DNA from: Gilliamella sp. wkB308
Lineage (GTDB): Bacteria; Pseudomonadota; Gammaproteobacteria; Enterobacterales; Orbaceae
Direction: 5' to 3'
Assembly: GCF_001690185.1 (NCBI RefSeq)
Contig: NZ_LZGN01000043.1
Coordinates: 25,430 to 89,429 of the forward strand
DNA: 64,000 bases
Positions 38,209 through 47,359 of this stretch are shown here, in pieces. Every line of letters starts with the position of its first letter. Within the stretch, counting starts at the first letter, position 1. The position numbers and the translations under genes were made by a program. The notes below the pieces were generated by a model. It was not told the origin of the DNA. It did no database searches and saw only the letters and a program-made list of their open reading frames with translations.

Positions 38209-38583
38209 ATGGTTCAATCATTAAACTCCAAAATAGACCTAACCGTTAAAGCTACCGCATTTACAGCTTTTACTGAGTATGGACAAATTATGATTGGCAA
38301 TAAAGCGTTGGAATTTTATCATCAGCGAGATGCACGTAAATACATCCAAATCCCATGGCAAGAAGTCGAATATGTTTCTGCATCCGTCTTATTTGGGGGA
38401 AAATGGATACCACGTTATACTATCTACACAAAACAAAATGGTTCCTTTACCTTTGCCTCTAAAAATCCTAAAGACGTATTAAGAGCTATCCGAGTTTATA
38501 TTGGTGGTGACAAAATGGTAAAATCATTAGGTTTTTTTGGTGTTTTAAAGCGAGCATTTACTCGCAAACCAAGTCAAAAATAA
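38209..38583 (+). CDS. ManO-like DUF956 protein
   Basis: A 124-aa cytosolic protein of the DUF956 family, typically encoded as the fourth gene (manO) of mannose PTS operons in lactic acid bacteria and other Firmicutes and thought to modulate the system. Visible features: KATAFTAFTEYGQIMIGNKALEFYHQRDARKYIQIPWQEVEYVSASVLFGGKWIPRY, then SKNPKDVLRAIRVYIG. This looks like a PH/GRAM-like beta-rich domain with a basic tail. GGAAG lies upstream of the ATG. It follows manXYZ but beyond a terminator. E. coli manXYZ has manO only in some annotations (YobD is unrelated), so the four-gene order is reminiscent of Firmicutes. Confidence 0.85.
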   Translation: MVQSLNSKIDLTVKATAFTAFTEYGQIMIGNKALEFYHQRDARKYIQIPWQEVEYVSASVLFGGKWIPRYTIYTKQNGSFTFASKNPKDVLRAIRVYIGGDKMVKSLGFFGVLKRAFTRKPSQK

Positions 38584-38728
38584 TCGATGCTAATATCCAA
38601 AATATTATAAATTATTCTAGCGTTATTCATGGTGAGGGTGACAACGGATAATGAATGCTATTTTGTCTATTCATTTTTTAATTGAATCTATTATATACTA
38701 TCTTGTCTCTATCAATCATAATCAGTCA

Positions 38729-38756
38729 TTGCACTTTTTGCCAGAAGGAGTATAAT
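38729..38756 (+). promoter_or_regulatory. Putative promoter of the rpsP operon
   Basis: TTGCAC and TATAAT are separated by 16 bp, about 66 bp before the rpsP start. The leader that follows contains a small hairpin (CTGTCC/GGGCAG, 38773-38789), which could have a regulatory role but is not a leader I can name. Confidence 0.65.
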
Positions 38757-38821
38757 TCTGGGGCTTTGATTCTGTCCATGTTGGGCAGGAAAAAGATTAT
38801 TTTTTAATTTAAGAGGATGTT

Positions 38822-39070
38822 ATGGTAACTATTCGTTTAGCTCGTGGTGGCTCTAAAAAGCGCCCTTTTTATCAAGTAGTTGTCACTGATAGCCGTAACC
38901 CACGTGATGGTCGTTTTATCGAACGCATTGGTTTCTTTAATCCAATTGCACAAGGTAAAGCAGAAGAATTACGTTTAGATCTTGATCGCGTAAATCATTG
39001 GGTTGGTTTAGGTGCAACTGTTTCTGATCGTGTTAATTCATTGATCAAACAAGCACAAAAAGCTGCTTAA
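38822..39070 (+). CDS. rpsP: 30S ribosomal protein S16
   Basis: Small-subunit protein S16, 82 aa, the usual length. It opens [41 protein letters not shown], the standard bS16 sequence, with a Lys-rich end. It is the first gene of rpsP-rimM-trmD-rplS, preceded by AAGAGGATGTT. It binds 16S rRNA early in 30S assembly; RimM, encoded next, helps mature the same subunit. Confidence 0.98.
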   Translation: MVTIRLARGGSKKRPFYQVVVTDSRNPRDGRFIERIGFFNPIAQGKAEELRLDLDRVNHWVGLGATVSDRVNSLIKQAQKAA

Positions 39071-39095
39071 TTAAGTAATAGATAGTCACTGTAAA

Positions 39096-39623
39096 ATGAA
39101 TACTGAGAATTTCATTGTTGTTGGTAAACTTGGTTCAAGCTACGGCATTCGTGGATGGCTCAGAATTTTTTCGTTTACAGAATTTCCAGATAGTATTTTT
39201 GATTACACACCTTGGTATATCCAGCGAGCTGGAAAATGGCAAGAGGTAATCGTAGAAAGCTTTAAACCCCATAATCAAGATATGATTGTGAAACTCAAAG
39301 GTGTTGACGATCGTGATCAAGCCAATGCATTAACCAACATTGAAGTGTTTGTCGATGCTGAAAATTTGCCTGAACTGAATCATGGTGATTTTTATTGGAA
39401 AGATCTGATTGGGTGCCGAGTAAAAACAGTCAACGGTTACGATTTAGGTCAGGTCACTGATTTAATGGAGACCGGCTCTAATGATGTATTGGTGGTAAAA
39501 GCAAATCTAAAAGATGCATTTGGAGCAACAGAACGTTTAATCCCTTTTGTTGAAGAACAATTTATTAAACAAGTTGATCTAACAGCAAAAATGATTGTGG
39601 TCGATTGGGATCCTGCTTTTTAA
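39096..39623 (+). CDS. rimM: 16S rRNA processing protein RimM
   Basis: Ribosome maturation factor of 175 aa (E. coli 182), acting on the 30S head with protein S19. The N-terminal beta-barrel begins [22 protein letters not shown]. The PRC-barrel part reads [37 protein letters not shown] and ends [25 protein letters not shown]. It lies 25 bp after rpsP and 16 bp before trmD, the standard enterobacterial order. Confidence 0.97.
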   Translation: MNTENFIVVGKLGSSYGIRGWLRIFSFTEFPDSIFDYTPWYIQRAGKWQEVIVESFKPHNQDMIVKLKGVDDRDQANALTNIEVFVDAENLPELNHGDFYWKDLIGCRVKTVNGYDLGQVTDLMETGSNDVLVVKANLKDAFGATERLIPFVEEQFIKQVDLTAKMIVVDWDPAF

Positions 39624-39639
39624 TTGGTAAGGTAACACT

Positions 39640-40392
39640 ATGTGGATTGGCGTAATTAGCCTTTTTCCCGAAATGTTTCAAGCCATTACCTGTTATGGCG
39701 TAACTGGTCGAGCTGTAAAAAATGGGCTGTTAACAGTAAATTATTGGAATCCGCGCGACTTTGCGCATGATAAGCATAAGACTATCGATGACAGACCTTA
39801 TGGCGGTGGGCCGGGTATGTTAATGATGGTACAACCCCTTAGGGATGCAATTCATGCAGCGAAAGCTGTGGCAGGTGACAATACAAAAGTAATCTATCTT
39901 TCCCCACAAGGGCGCAAATTGAACCAACAAGGCGTTTGCGAATTGTCACAAAATCAAAAATTAATTTTGATTTGTGGACGTTACGAAGGTATTGATGAAC
40001 GCGTGATCCAAACCGAGATTGACGAAGAATGGTCAATTGGAGATTACGTATTGAGTGGTGGTGAATTACCAGCAATGACGATGATTGATGCACTGGCAAG
40101 ATTTATTCCCGGCGTGTTAAATCATGAATCATCTGCAGAAGAAGACTCTTTTGCTAACGGTTTACTTGATTGTCCTCACTATACCAGACCTGAGGTGTTA
40201 GATGGAATGGCGGTGCCTGACGTGTTAATGTCTGGTCACCATGAAGCGATTCGTCGTTGGCGATTAAAACAATCCCTTGGACGAACTTGGTTAAGAAGAG
40301 AAGATCTTCTTGAAAATCTAGCTCTGACTGATGAAGAGCAATGTTTACTCGCTGAGTTTCAACGTGAATATCAGGATAAACATAGCCATTAA
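39640..40392 (+). CDS. trmD: tRNA (guanine-N1)-methyltransferase
   Basis: Dimeric SPOUT methyltransferase making m1G37 in tRNAs, which prevents +1 frameshifting, 250 aa (E. coli 255). The trefoil-knot cofactor site shows in [26 protein letters not shown] and [41 protein letters not shown] is also diagnostic. AAGGTAAC precedes ATG 39640. Third gene of the rpsP operon. Confidence 0.98.
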   Translation: MWIGVISLFPEMFQAITCYGVTGRAVKNGLLTVNYWNPRDFAHDKHKTIDDRPYGGGPGMLMMVQPLRDAIHAAKAVAGDNTKVIYLSPQGRKLNQQGVCELSQNQKLILICGRYEGIDERVIQTEIDEEWSIGDYVLSGGELPAMTMIDALARFIPGVLNHESSAEEDSFANGLLDCPHYTRPEVLDGMAVPDVLMSGHHEAIRRWRLKQSLGRTWLRREDLLENLALTDEEQCLLAEFQREYQDKHSH

Positions 40393-40423
40393 GATTTCAG
40401 TATAACTAGTAAGAGATAATATT

Positions 40424-40774
40424 ATGAAAAATGCAATTATTCAGCAATTAGAACAAGAACAAATGAAAAAAGACATCCCGTCTTTTCGCCCGGGTGATAC
40501 GGTTGAAGTAAAAGTATGGGTTGTTGAAGGTAACAAAAAACGTCTTCAAGCATATGAAGGTGTGGTTATTGCAATTCGCAATCGTGGTTTACATTCTGCA
40601 TTTACAGTACGTAAAATTTCGAATGGCGAAGGTGTTGAACGAGTATTCCAAACTCACTCACCGATTGTTGATTCAATTACTGTGAAACGTCGTGGTCAAG
40701 TACGTCAAGCTAAACTTTACTACTTACGCGATCTTCGTGGTAAAGCGGCTCGTATTAAAGAGCGCCTAAACTAG
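40424..40774 (+). CDS. rplS: 50S ribosomal protein L19
   Basis: Large-subunit protein at the 30S-50S interface, 116 aa (E. coli 115). The central [45 protein letters not shown] is a textbook bL19 sequence, ending [13 protein letters not shown]. It closes the operon, with a terminator about 50 bp downstream. Confidence 0.98.
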   Translation: MKNAIIQQLEQEQMKKDIPSFRPGDTVEVKVWVVEGNKKRLQAYEGVVIAIRNRGLHSAFTVRKISNGEGVERVFQTHSPIVDSITVKRRGQVRQAKLYYLRDLRGKAARIKERLN

Positions 40775-40821
40775 TTTTTATTGATTAACAATAAAAAACG
40801 ATTAAAATAGATTAAATAAAA

Positions 40822-40849
40822 TATGGTCACCATTAAGGTGACCGTTTTT
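40822..40849 (+). terminator. Rho-independent terminator after rplS
   Basis: GGTCAC pairs with GTGACC around CATTAAG, extended by two weaker pairs and followed by GTTTTTAT. It ends the rpsP-rimM-trmD-rplS transcript. Confidence 0.85.
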
Positions 40850-40928
40850 ATGTGTAACCAATATTTTTTCCCACCAGCTATCGTTGACACAATTCAAGCA
40901 ATATCTTGGTCGAATAAAAGGTAATACT

Positions 40929-41537
40929 ATGGCTAACTATCTTGTTGAGATTCTTGCCACAACAATAAAATTATTTGCATTAATGACACCACCTGCTGTA
41001 TTAAGTGCATTTTTGAGTGGTACAAAACTGTATGATGAACAAGCACGTCGAAAAACCGCACGAAAAACGTCTTGTGCCGTGTTTATTATTGGCATTGTGC
41101 TATTCTTTTTCGGTAATGCGATGTTTAGTATTTTTGGCTTTACTCTCGATGCATTTCGAATTGGATCGGGGGCATTACTCTTTGTAACGGCAGTGGCATT
41201 AATGAACGATTCACCTGACAAAAATAAAATTAATAGCGATGATGATATCAGTGTTGTTCCTTTGGCTATCCCTCTTTGTATGGGGCCAGCATCAATTGGT
41301 ACGATTATTGTGTTAGGGACAAGTTCAGATGGTTTAGTTCAAAATTTAATTGGTGCGTTATCACTATTCATTGCATCAAGTGGTATTTATGCCATGTTAT
41401 TATGCTCTAAAACCATCGCTAAAGTTTTAAAAAATACCGGAATTGCAATTTTATCAAAATTAACCGGATTATTGATTTCAGCAATTGCAGCCCAAGTCGT
41501 ATTTACTGGCGTCGCCGGAATTTTAAATCTTAATTAG
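40929..41537 (+). CDS. MarC family (UPF0056) integral membrane protein
   Basis: Inner-membrane protein of about 202 aa with six hydrophobic segments, in the size range of E. coli YhgN, YchE and MarC. Typical pieces are LFALMTPPAVLSAFLS, FTLDAFRIGSGALLFVTAVALM and VPLAIPLCMGPASIGTIIVLG. ATG 40929 follows AAAGGTAATACT. A TTG at 40884 is an unlikely alternative. The family name comes from the mar locus, but a role in multidrug resistance has not been upheld and function is unknown. It ends facing an amino-acid permease across a long hairpin. Confidence 0.88.
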   Translation: MANYLVEILATTIKLFALMTPPAVLSAFLSGTKLYDEQARRKTARKTSCAVFIIGIVLFFFGNAMFSIFGFTLDAFRIGSGALLFVTAVALMNDSPDKNKINSDDDISVVPLAIPLCMGPASIGTIIVLGTSSDGLVQNLIGALSLFIASSGIYAMLLCSKTIAKVLKNTGIAILSKLTGLLISAIAAQVVFTGVAGILNLN

Positions 41538-41584
41538 TCAGATCATTAAAATTAGATAATGACAAAAGTCAGATGTTGTCTACT

Positions 41585-41626
41585 CGGTAATCACTACTAC
41601 GTTTACGGTAGTAAGTGATTACACCG
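41585..41626. terminator. Long hairpin between convergent genes
   Basis: GTAATCACTACTAC (41587-41600) pairs with GTAGT-A-AGTGATTAC (41608-41622), a 14-bp stem with a single bulged A, flanked by CGG/CCG. There is no proper U-tract on either side. It lies between marC-like and permease genes and probably marks both transcript ends. Confidence 0.55.
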
Positions 41627-41646
41627 ACCTTATTTAACCAAATAGT

Positions 41647-43056
41647 TTACTCATTTGCATGGGGCATAATTAAATTTCTTTTTTTGAAGAAAAAATAAGA
41701 ACTGATAATTATCATAATTAACACCAATTCCGATATAAAAATAAAATAGCCGGATTCACCAAACCAAACTCCAATAATGATAATCGTATTAATCACCATC
41801 GAAATGATCGCAAGCCATGGATAAAATGGCGACTTAAATTTAATGGTCTCCTGCGGATATTTCCCCTTATTGACCCCTTGACGAAACTGAAATTGACACC
41901 AAGCGATAATAATCCAAGCAAAACATCCAACCTGCCCTGTCGCTGCAACCAAATAAAGATAAAGTTTTTCCGCAGCAATGTACTTTGAAAATAGTGATAC
42001 CAGCGCAATAATAGATATAAACAATATTCCTTTGGTTGGCACACCTCGCCTATTCACCTCTGCAAAATATTTTGGTGCTAAATTATCCTGAGACATTGAC
42101 CATAACATTCTGGAACTGGCATAAATTGCAGAATTCGCTGCCGAAATAGCGGCACAAAAAATGACAAATAACATAACATAAGACGCAAAATTAATGCCTG
42201 CTTGCGTAAATACCCAAACAAAAGGGCTTATCTCTTCTTGTGTATTACCATAGGGATAAACAAGCGCCAGAACCGCAATTGCTAAAACATAAAATAGGAT
42301 GATTCTAAAGGCGACGCCTGTAATTATTTTAGGTAAAACGGTTTGCGGTGATTGGGCTTCTCCTGCTGCACTTCCTATCAATTCAACGCCTTGAAATGAG
42401 TAAGTGACAATCGTCATACAAACAAAAATCGCTGAAAAACCGTTAGGAAACCATCCATTTTCTGTTTTCAATGTTGGTAGCACATGGGTGTCAGCATATT
42501 GATGATAAAGCAAGTAAATACCTGTCCCGATAAAAGCAATAATTGCCAGAACTTTTATTGTTGAAAACCAGTATTCACTTTCGCCATAAGCTCGTACCGA
42601 TGTTAGATGTACAAAAGTTAAAGCTATTAAAATAATGAGACTAAACAGATAAATAGGAATAGAAGTGATAAATTGGTGAGCAATAATTGATGCCGCCGTT
42701 AAATCAGCCGCCATCGACAGCACCCAGCTTAACCAATATAACCAACCTATAGTATAGCTCCAAATGGGATTAGGTATAAACATTAACGCATAGTGCTGGA
42801 AAGAACCGGCATGAGGAAATGCGCATGAAAGCTCACCTAAACAAAGCATGGTTGAGAGCATAATACAACCAGCCATCAAATAAGCGATAATCGTCCCTAG
42901 TGGACCAACTGTGCTAAGTGGTGCTGCAATACCTATAAATAATCCGGTACCAATCGAACCACCCAAAGAGATCATCAACAGATGCCGATTTTTTAAATTC
43001 TTTTTTAAACTAGTGGTACTCGGATAGGAACTTCCTTGATATTCAGATGTTGCCAT
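41647..43056 (-). CDS. APC-family amino-acid permease
   Basis: Twelve-segment inner-membrane amino-acid:proton symporter of the AAT subfamily, 469 aa. The hallmark N terminus is LKNRHLLMISLGGSIGTGLFIGIAAPLSTVGPLG, followed by LGELSCAFPHAGSFQHYA, GVELIGSAAGEAQSP and SAANSAIYASSRMLWSMS. It resembles MmuP/LysP/ProY-type permeases; the substrate cannot be assigned directly. It is the last gene of a same-strand run with a racemase, antiporter and decarboxylase, 53 bp after the racemase, so ornithine or lysine is the contextual guess. Confidence 0.87.
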   Translation of the reverse strand: MATSEYQGSSYPSTTSLKKNLKNRHLLMISLGGSIGTGLFIGIAAPLSTVGPLGTIIAYLMAGCIMLSTMLCLGELSCAFPHAGSFQHYALMFIPNPIWSYTIGWLYWLSWVLSMAADLTAASIIAHQFITSIPIYLFSLIILIALTFVHLTSVRAYGESEYWFSTIKVLAIIAFIGTGIYLLYHQYADTHVLPTLKTENGWFPNGFSAIFVCMTIVTYSFQGVELIGSAAGEAQSPQTVLPKIITGVAFRIILFYVLAIAVLALVYPYGNTQEEISPFVWVFTQAGINFASYVMLFVIFCAAISAANSAIYASSRMLWSMSQDNLAPKYFAEVNRRGVPTKGILFISIIALVSLFSKYIAAEKLYLYLVAATGQVGCFAWIIIAWCQFQFRQGVNKGKYPQETIKFKSPFYPWLAIISMVINTIIIIGVWFGESGYFIFISELVLIMIIISSYFFFKKRNLIMPHANE

Positions 43057-43109
43057 GTAAACCGCCTAGTAAGGTAAAAAAGCTGCTGGAAACCAGCAGC
43101 TAACACGAA

Positions 43110-44216
43110 TTAATAAATAAACCTTTTTTCTACACCATTCGTTTGACATGCCATAAGTAAGGCTGTGTAATCGAGTTCAAAACCAATCATATCACCTACT
43201 TTCAATGTTTCTAACACATCTTCAATATCAACGATGGTATGATCACTGGTTTGTCCCAAAACCGTAATACTATCATCGATAGGTATACAGTTTTCAGCCG
43301 GCACATCTTGGCGACCAAAAGCAAGTAGTGCACGTTTACGAGTACCATGATCAACAAAGGTTTTACTATTTAAAAAGGCATCGACACCAAGCTCACCTAC
43401 AGGCACGGTTGGCTTACTATTGAGTTCAATAATTTGTGCATATAGCTTATAGATATCGCTACAGGCTTTATCGACAGGTTTATTGGAATGATGAAATTCA
43501 TCCAGATATTTCATATCGACATATTCAATACCAAACTCATGTAGACCACCTATTCTGATGTGATTCAATCCTTTAGGCCAAACACCTTTATCTAACAAAT
43601 GGTAACTAGTACAATTACCCGCAGATAAATATTTGATTTTAATGCCACAAGTTTCCTCTACTTTGCGTGCTATGTGTAAAAAATCAACACCATTTTTAAC
43701 CGTAGGCAAAACGGTTCCATAGCAGTTAAAGTTGGTGCCAAGCCCATAAAGCTCAACACCTGGTAATGAAAGAATGAGATTGACGGTATCAATAATGTCA
43801 TCAAGATGCTCAAACCAGATACCTTCTCGTAAATCCCCCATATCCACCATGAGCAATACTTGGTGAATCTTTCGCTGTTTAACGGCCTCATCAGATAAAG
43901 CCGTTATGACTTGTTTTTCACTATTTAAGCTAATATCCGCATATTTCACCACGTCGCTGATTTCACTTAAACAAGGACTACGTAATAAACACGTTTTACA
44001 ATTTAATGCCTCTTTGAGTTTTTTTAAATTGTAAGTTCTTGATTCAGCAATAACATCAATACCGCCCTCTAATACAGCTTTCGCTGTTTCGACGCAGCCA
44101 TCAAATACTTTATTGACGGCCATGACTTCAATGCCGTGTTTAGCTAAAATGTCTTTCTCAACACGGGCATTTTCTTTTAATTTTCGTAAATCAATTTCCA
44201 ATATGGGTTTGTACAT
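43110..44216 (-). CDS. PLP-dependent amino-acid racemase, ornithine-racemase-like
   Basis: Fold-III PLP enzyme, 368 aa, of the alanine racemase N-terminal-domain group that includes ornithine racemase of amino-acid-fermenting clostridia and YhfX. PLP lysine candidate lies in GIEVMAVNKVFDG (about residue 35). Other landmarks: QVLLMVDMGDLREGIWFEHL, LYGLGTNFNCYG, YLSAGNCTSYHLL, NHIRIGGLHEFG, and the C-terminal DYTALLMACQTNGVEKRFI. GAGGAGTAAAGC precedes the ATG. It sits between two transporters and next to a D-amino-acid decarboxylase-like gene, which favours L- to D-ornithine or lysine racemisation. Confidence 0.82.
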   Translation of the reverse strand: MYKPILEIDLRKLKENARVEKDILAKHGIEVMAVNKVFDGCVETAKAVLEGGIDVIAESRTYNLKKLKEALNCKTCLLRSPCLSEISDVVKYADISLNSEKQVITALSDEAVKQRKIHQVLLMVDMGDLREGIWFEHLDDIIDTVNLILSLPGVELYGLGTNFNCYGTVLPTVKNGVDFLHIARKVEETCGIKIKYLSAGNCTSYHLLDKGVWPKGLNHIRIGGLHEFGIEYVDMKYLDEFHHSNKPVDKACSDIYKLYAQIIELNSKPTVPVGELGVDAFLNSKTFVDHGTRKRALLAFGRQDVPAENCIPIDDSITVLGQTSDHTIVDIEDVLETLKVGDMIGFELDYTALLMACQTNGVEKRFIY

Positions 44217-44234
44217 GCTTTACTCCTCTATACC

Positions 44235-45647
44235 TTACTGTTCGAGCAAACGATTGCGTTTTTGAGCACGATGATATATCCATTCCGCTAATACAATCGC
44301 AAGTACAGCACCACCAACTATCTTAGCAATATACTCAACGTATCCACCCATATCGATTTGAGCTGGTGGAATAAAGACTAAGATGACTGCAAATAGTGTA
44401 GATAAGAACCCTAAAGCTGGTAATACCACTGGTAACACTTTACCCGGAATTTTAAAGCTACGTGGTACATCAGGTTGAGTCACTCGTAATCGATAGTAAG
44501 CAATAAACATCACTAAGTAAGGGATGAAATAACAAATTGTTGTCAACGCCGTCAACATCCAATAAGCTGCCGCAATACTTGGTGATACAAATGTTGAGAA
44601 GCAAAGAACTGTAACGATAATCGCTTGAACAACCAGCGCAAATGTCGGTGTTTGATAAACCGGATGTAAACGACCTACACGCTCACCCAACAAATTATCC
44701 TCTTTAGAGGCTTCTTGAAGCATATAAATCGGTCCAACTAACCATGAGTTAATTTGTCCTAACGCACCAAAGAATAAACATATTGCCATAACAGGTAATA
44801 ACCAAGGCATATGTAATACATTGGCAGCAGATTGCATCGCTTGCATAACGCCAGCAACAATATCGGTATCTTCGGCTGGTAATAATGTATTGATAGCCCA
44901 AGAGCCAATCATATAAATACCAACAATAACAATTGCTGATACAGCCATAGCTTTTGGAAAATCACGTTGTGGATCACGTGTACGCCCGGCAATCATTGGT
45001 GCCACTTCAAGCCCAGCAAACGCAAACATCATACTGGATAAAAACACAATCGTATCCCAACTGCCTAAATCAGGGATCCAATCACTTAAATGCGTATAAT
45101 CGGTTGCCATTGGATGACCGGTCAATAACCAAACAATCGCTAGCAAGACGATAATGGCTGCAGGAATAAATACACCAAGCCAAGCACTGACGCTATTAAT
45201 AATCTTAGTCCATTTTAATCCCCGAATATTCATCAGTGTTAAAATCCAGAAGACCACCATGGATCCCACCCCAATAAATACTTCATTTTGAGCCAATTCG
45301 GGACTAAACATATAGCCAATAGCCGTAAAACCAAATTGCAGCATTAATGGGAAAAAGAGTACACAAGAAAATAAAAAACAAACCACTACAATCCAAGCGA
45401 TACGTTTACCAAATGCCTCTTTAACCCAAACAAATATCCCACCATCTTTTGGCCAACCTGTTGAAAGTTCACCACACACCATGGCTAATGGAAAAAACAA
45501 ACAAAATGCCGCAATGAGCCAAAGCACCATTGCTGATGCGCCATAAGGAGCAACGTTAGGAATTTGTCGTAAACTCAGTATTGCAATGACATTCATAAAT
45601 ACAATGTCTTTGATACCAAGCAAACTTGAATCTTTAGAATCACTCAT
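44235..45647 (-). CDS. APC-family amino-acid/amine antiporter
   Basis: Inner-membrane exchanger of about 470 aa with twelve hydrophobic segments, in the group of GadC/AdiC/PotE-type transporters. Motifs: LGIKDIVFMNVIAILSLRQIPNVAPYGASAM, GWPKDGGIFVWVKEAFG, FAFAGLEVAPMIAGRTRDPQRDFPKAM and a late YRLRVTQPDVPRSFKIPGK. ATG 45647 has GTGAGGTT upstream; an earlier in-frame codon at 45698 would add 17 residues and overlap the decarboxylase. Next to a decarboxylase it probably swaps substrate for the decarboxylated amine. Confidence 0.87.
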   Translation of the reverse strand: MSDSKDSSLLGIKDIVFMNVIAILSLRQIPNVAPYGASAMVLWLIAAFCLFFPLAMVCGELSTGWPKDGGIFVWVKEAFGKRIAWIVVVCFLFSCVLFFPLMLQFGFTAIGYMFSPELAQNEVFIGVGSMVVFWILTLMNIRGLKWTKIINSVSAWLGVFIPAAIIVLLAIVWLLTGHPMATDYTHLSDWIPDLGSWDTIVFLSSMMFAFAGLEVAPMIAGRTRDPQRDFPKAMAVSAIVIVGIYMIGSWAINTLLPAEDTDIVAGVMQAMQSAANVLHMPWLLPVMAICLFFGALGQINSWLVGPIYMLQEASKEDNLLGERVGRLHPVYQTPTFALVVQAIIVTVLCFSTFVSPSIAAAYWMLTALTTICYFIPYLVMFIAYYRLRVTQPDVPRSFKIPGKVLPVVLPALGFLSTLFAVILVFIPPAQIDMGGYVEYIAKIVGGAVLAIVLAEWIYHRAQKRNRLLEQ

Positions 45648-45700
45648 AATAACCTCACATTGTAGTATCTGGGGCAACGTGTGCCCCAGATAGATCATGA

Positions 45701-47098
45701 TTAATAGATGTCGTATCCAACCATATCCTCGTAAGTGTCTTCACGGCGAATCAAGCGATCTTTGCCTTTTTTGTCTATCATCACAACCGATGTACGAGGG
45801 CGATTGTTATAGACTGTCTGACTTTCAATGGTGTAAGCTCCAGCATCAAGGAAAGCAATAATATCGCCAATGTCGGTATCTTTAGGTAATAAGAACTCTT
45901 CACCTTTAACACCAACATGATAGTAGTCACCACCATCACACAAAGGACCGGCTAATTTAATATATTCATCATGTGATTCATTAATTCGAGACGCATTATA
46001 AACATAGAAGAACCAATCGAAATGTTGACTATCAGATAACACGCTATAACCTGCATCAACAAATTTCCATTCAACATGTTCTTCAATGTTACCGTCTAAA
46101 TCGTAATTTGTTTTGCGTTTTTCACAGGCAACTTCTGTTAATAGCACCCCAGCTGAACCGGTAACTTTTCGACCAGGTTCAATACAGATTTCAACATCTG
46201 TACGCCATTTATGTACTTCACGAATGACTGCATCAGCAAAATCTTGGGCAGTAATACCGGCATACATATTGTCTTGTAATGGGTTACCGTTTTCATCATC
46301 GTATTTATAAGGAACAGGAATACCACCCCCTACATTAATTAAATCAAACTTGATTCCTAACACCTCTTCTAAACGGCGAGATTCATCAACAAGTACTTTG
46401 GTTGCTTTCGCAAAAGGTTCAGCTTCGGGTACTTGATCCCCAACATGCATATGTAGACCACGTAAATGTACATAAGGCATTTCAAGAATACGGCGACAAG
46501 TCTCTTCTGCTTGTTCTAAATCGATACCGGATTTAGCATGATAAGCAGTAACTAATTCTGCGTGAGTTGCTGATGGTACATTCGGTTCAACACGTACACA
46601 CACATTCGCTACTTTTTTCAATTTTTTTGATATTTCATCGATAATATCAAGTTCATATAAACTATCGACGTTAATAATATACAGATCATTTTTAATGGCA
46701 TATTCAAGATCAACTGGTTTCTTCACCACACCATTAAACACGATTTGGCTACCCGGAAAACCAATTTCCAAACATTTACGGACTTCAAACATTGAGTTTG
46801 CTTCAGCGTAAATACCAGCATCTTTAATGGCTTTGAGTACGCCCATAACCGAACAGGTTTTAGAAGCATAGAAAATTTTAGTTTTTGGATGCGCTTTAAA
46901 TGCTTGTTTAATTTCTTGAACATTACGATCGATTTCTTTTTCAGAAAACACATAAAAAGGCGTTGGATATTTTCTTGCTAACTCTTCTAAATTAACGCCA
47001 TCAAAACATAATTTACCGTTTTCAGCACTAAAACGACGATCTTTAGTTATAAGATCGTGACGTAATTTGTTATAATTTGACATAATTTTGTCGGACAT
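45701..47098 (-). CDS. dokD: Fold-III PLP decarboxylase, probable D-ornithine/D-lysine decarboxylase
   Basis: LysA-like decarboxylase, 465 aa, longer than DAP decarboxylase (about 420). PLP lysine lies in [14 protein letters not shown] (about residue 79), then [14 protein letters not shown], the phosphate-binding [21 protein letters not shown], the subunit-crossing cysteine motif PLCDGGDYY (CESGD in LysA) and [11 protein letters not shown]. The same neighbours (racemase, APC transporters, sigma-54 activator) accompany, as I recall, the Salmonella DokD enzyme (STM2360), hence the assignment. The product from ornithine would be putrescine. GGAGG precedes ATG 47098; a sigma-54 promoter lies at 47167-47183. 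Confidence 0.75.
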   Translation of the reverse strand: MSDKIMSNYNKLRHDLITKDRRFSAENGKLCFDGVNLEELARKYPTPFYVFSEKEIDRNVQEIKQAFKAHPKTKIFYASKTCSVMGVLKAIKDAGIYAEANSMFEVRKCLEIGFPGSQIVFNGVVKKPVDLEYAIKNDLYIINVDSLYELDIIDEISKKLKKVANVCVRVEPNVPSATHAELVTAYHAKSGIDLEQAEETCRRILEMPYVHLRGLHMHVGDQVPEAEPFAKATKVLVDESRRLEEVLGIKFDLINVGGGIPVPYKYDDENGNPLQDNMYAGITAQDFADAVIREVHKWRTDVEICIEPGRKVTGSAGVLLTEVACEKRKTNYDLDGNIEEHVEWKFVDAGYSVLSDSQHFDWFFYVYNASRINESHDEYIKLAGPLCDGGDYYHVGVKGEEFLLPKDTDIGDIIAFLDAGAYTIESQTVYNNRPRTSVVMIDKKGKDRLIRREDTYEDMVGYDIY

Positions 47099-47166
47099 AT
47101 GACCTCCAGTTAATGAGTACCTAAAAAGTACATAAGAAAATAAGTAAAATGGCTTTTCTCTTGTAA

Positions 47167-47183
47167 TGCAATCAGCATGCCAA
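47167..47183 (-). promoter_or_regulatory. Sigma-54 promoter of the decarboxylase operon
   Basis: Minus-strand TTGGCATGCTGATTGCA has GG and GC separated by 10 bp and matches the -24/-12 consensus except TGGCAT for TGGCAC. It lies about 69 bp before the decarboxylase start and points toward it. Confidence 0.88.
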
Positions 47184-47230
47184 CTTAATAATACGAATAA
47201 TCAATAAGTTAAACTAAACAATCTAGCAAC

Positions 47231-47280
47231 AATTTTTGTCATTAAGTTAAAAATATGTCTTTATGACAAAAATTTGTCAT
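47231..47280. promoter_or_regulatory. Enhancer (UAS) cluster for the divergent sigma-54 activator
   Basis: Three copies of an 8-bp half-site are present. AATTTTTGTCAT (47231-47242) and ATGACAAAAATT (47263-47274) form a perfect 12-bp inverted repeat. The second arm also pairs with TTTGTCAT (47273-47280) as a tight near-palindrome. The cluster lies about 50-100 bp upstream of the -24/-12 promoter, the normal range for an enhancer-binding protein, and about 80 bp before the activator gene, so it may autoregulate too. Confidence 0.75.
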
Positions 47281-47359
47281 TTTTTAGTGATAGTCGAAAG
47301 GTATTTAAATAAAAGTATGCTATTAAGCAATAATCCAAATTTTATAAGGTACTAATATC

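Noticed and set aside
45701..47098. Diaminopimelate decarboxylase LysA of lysine synthesis
   Set aside because: Longer than LysA, CDGGD instead of CESGD, and placed among amino-acid transporters, a racemase and a sigma-54 activator rather than with lysine biosynthesis.
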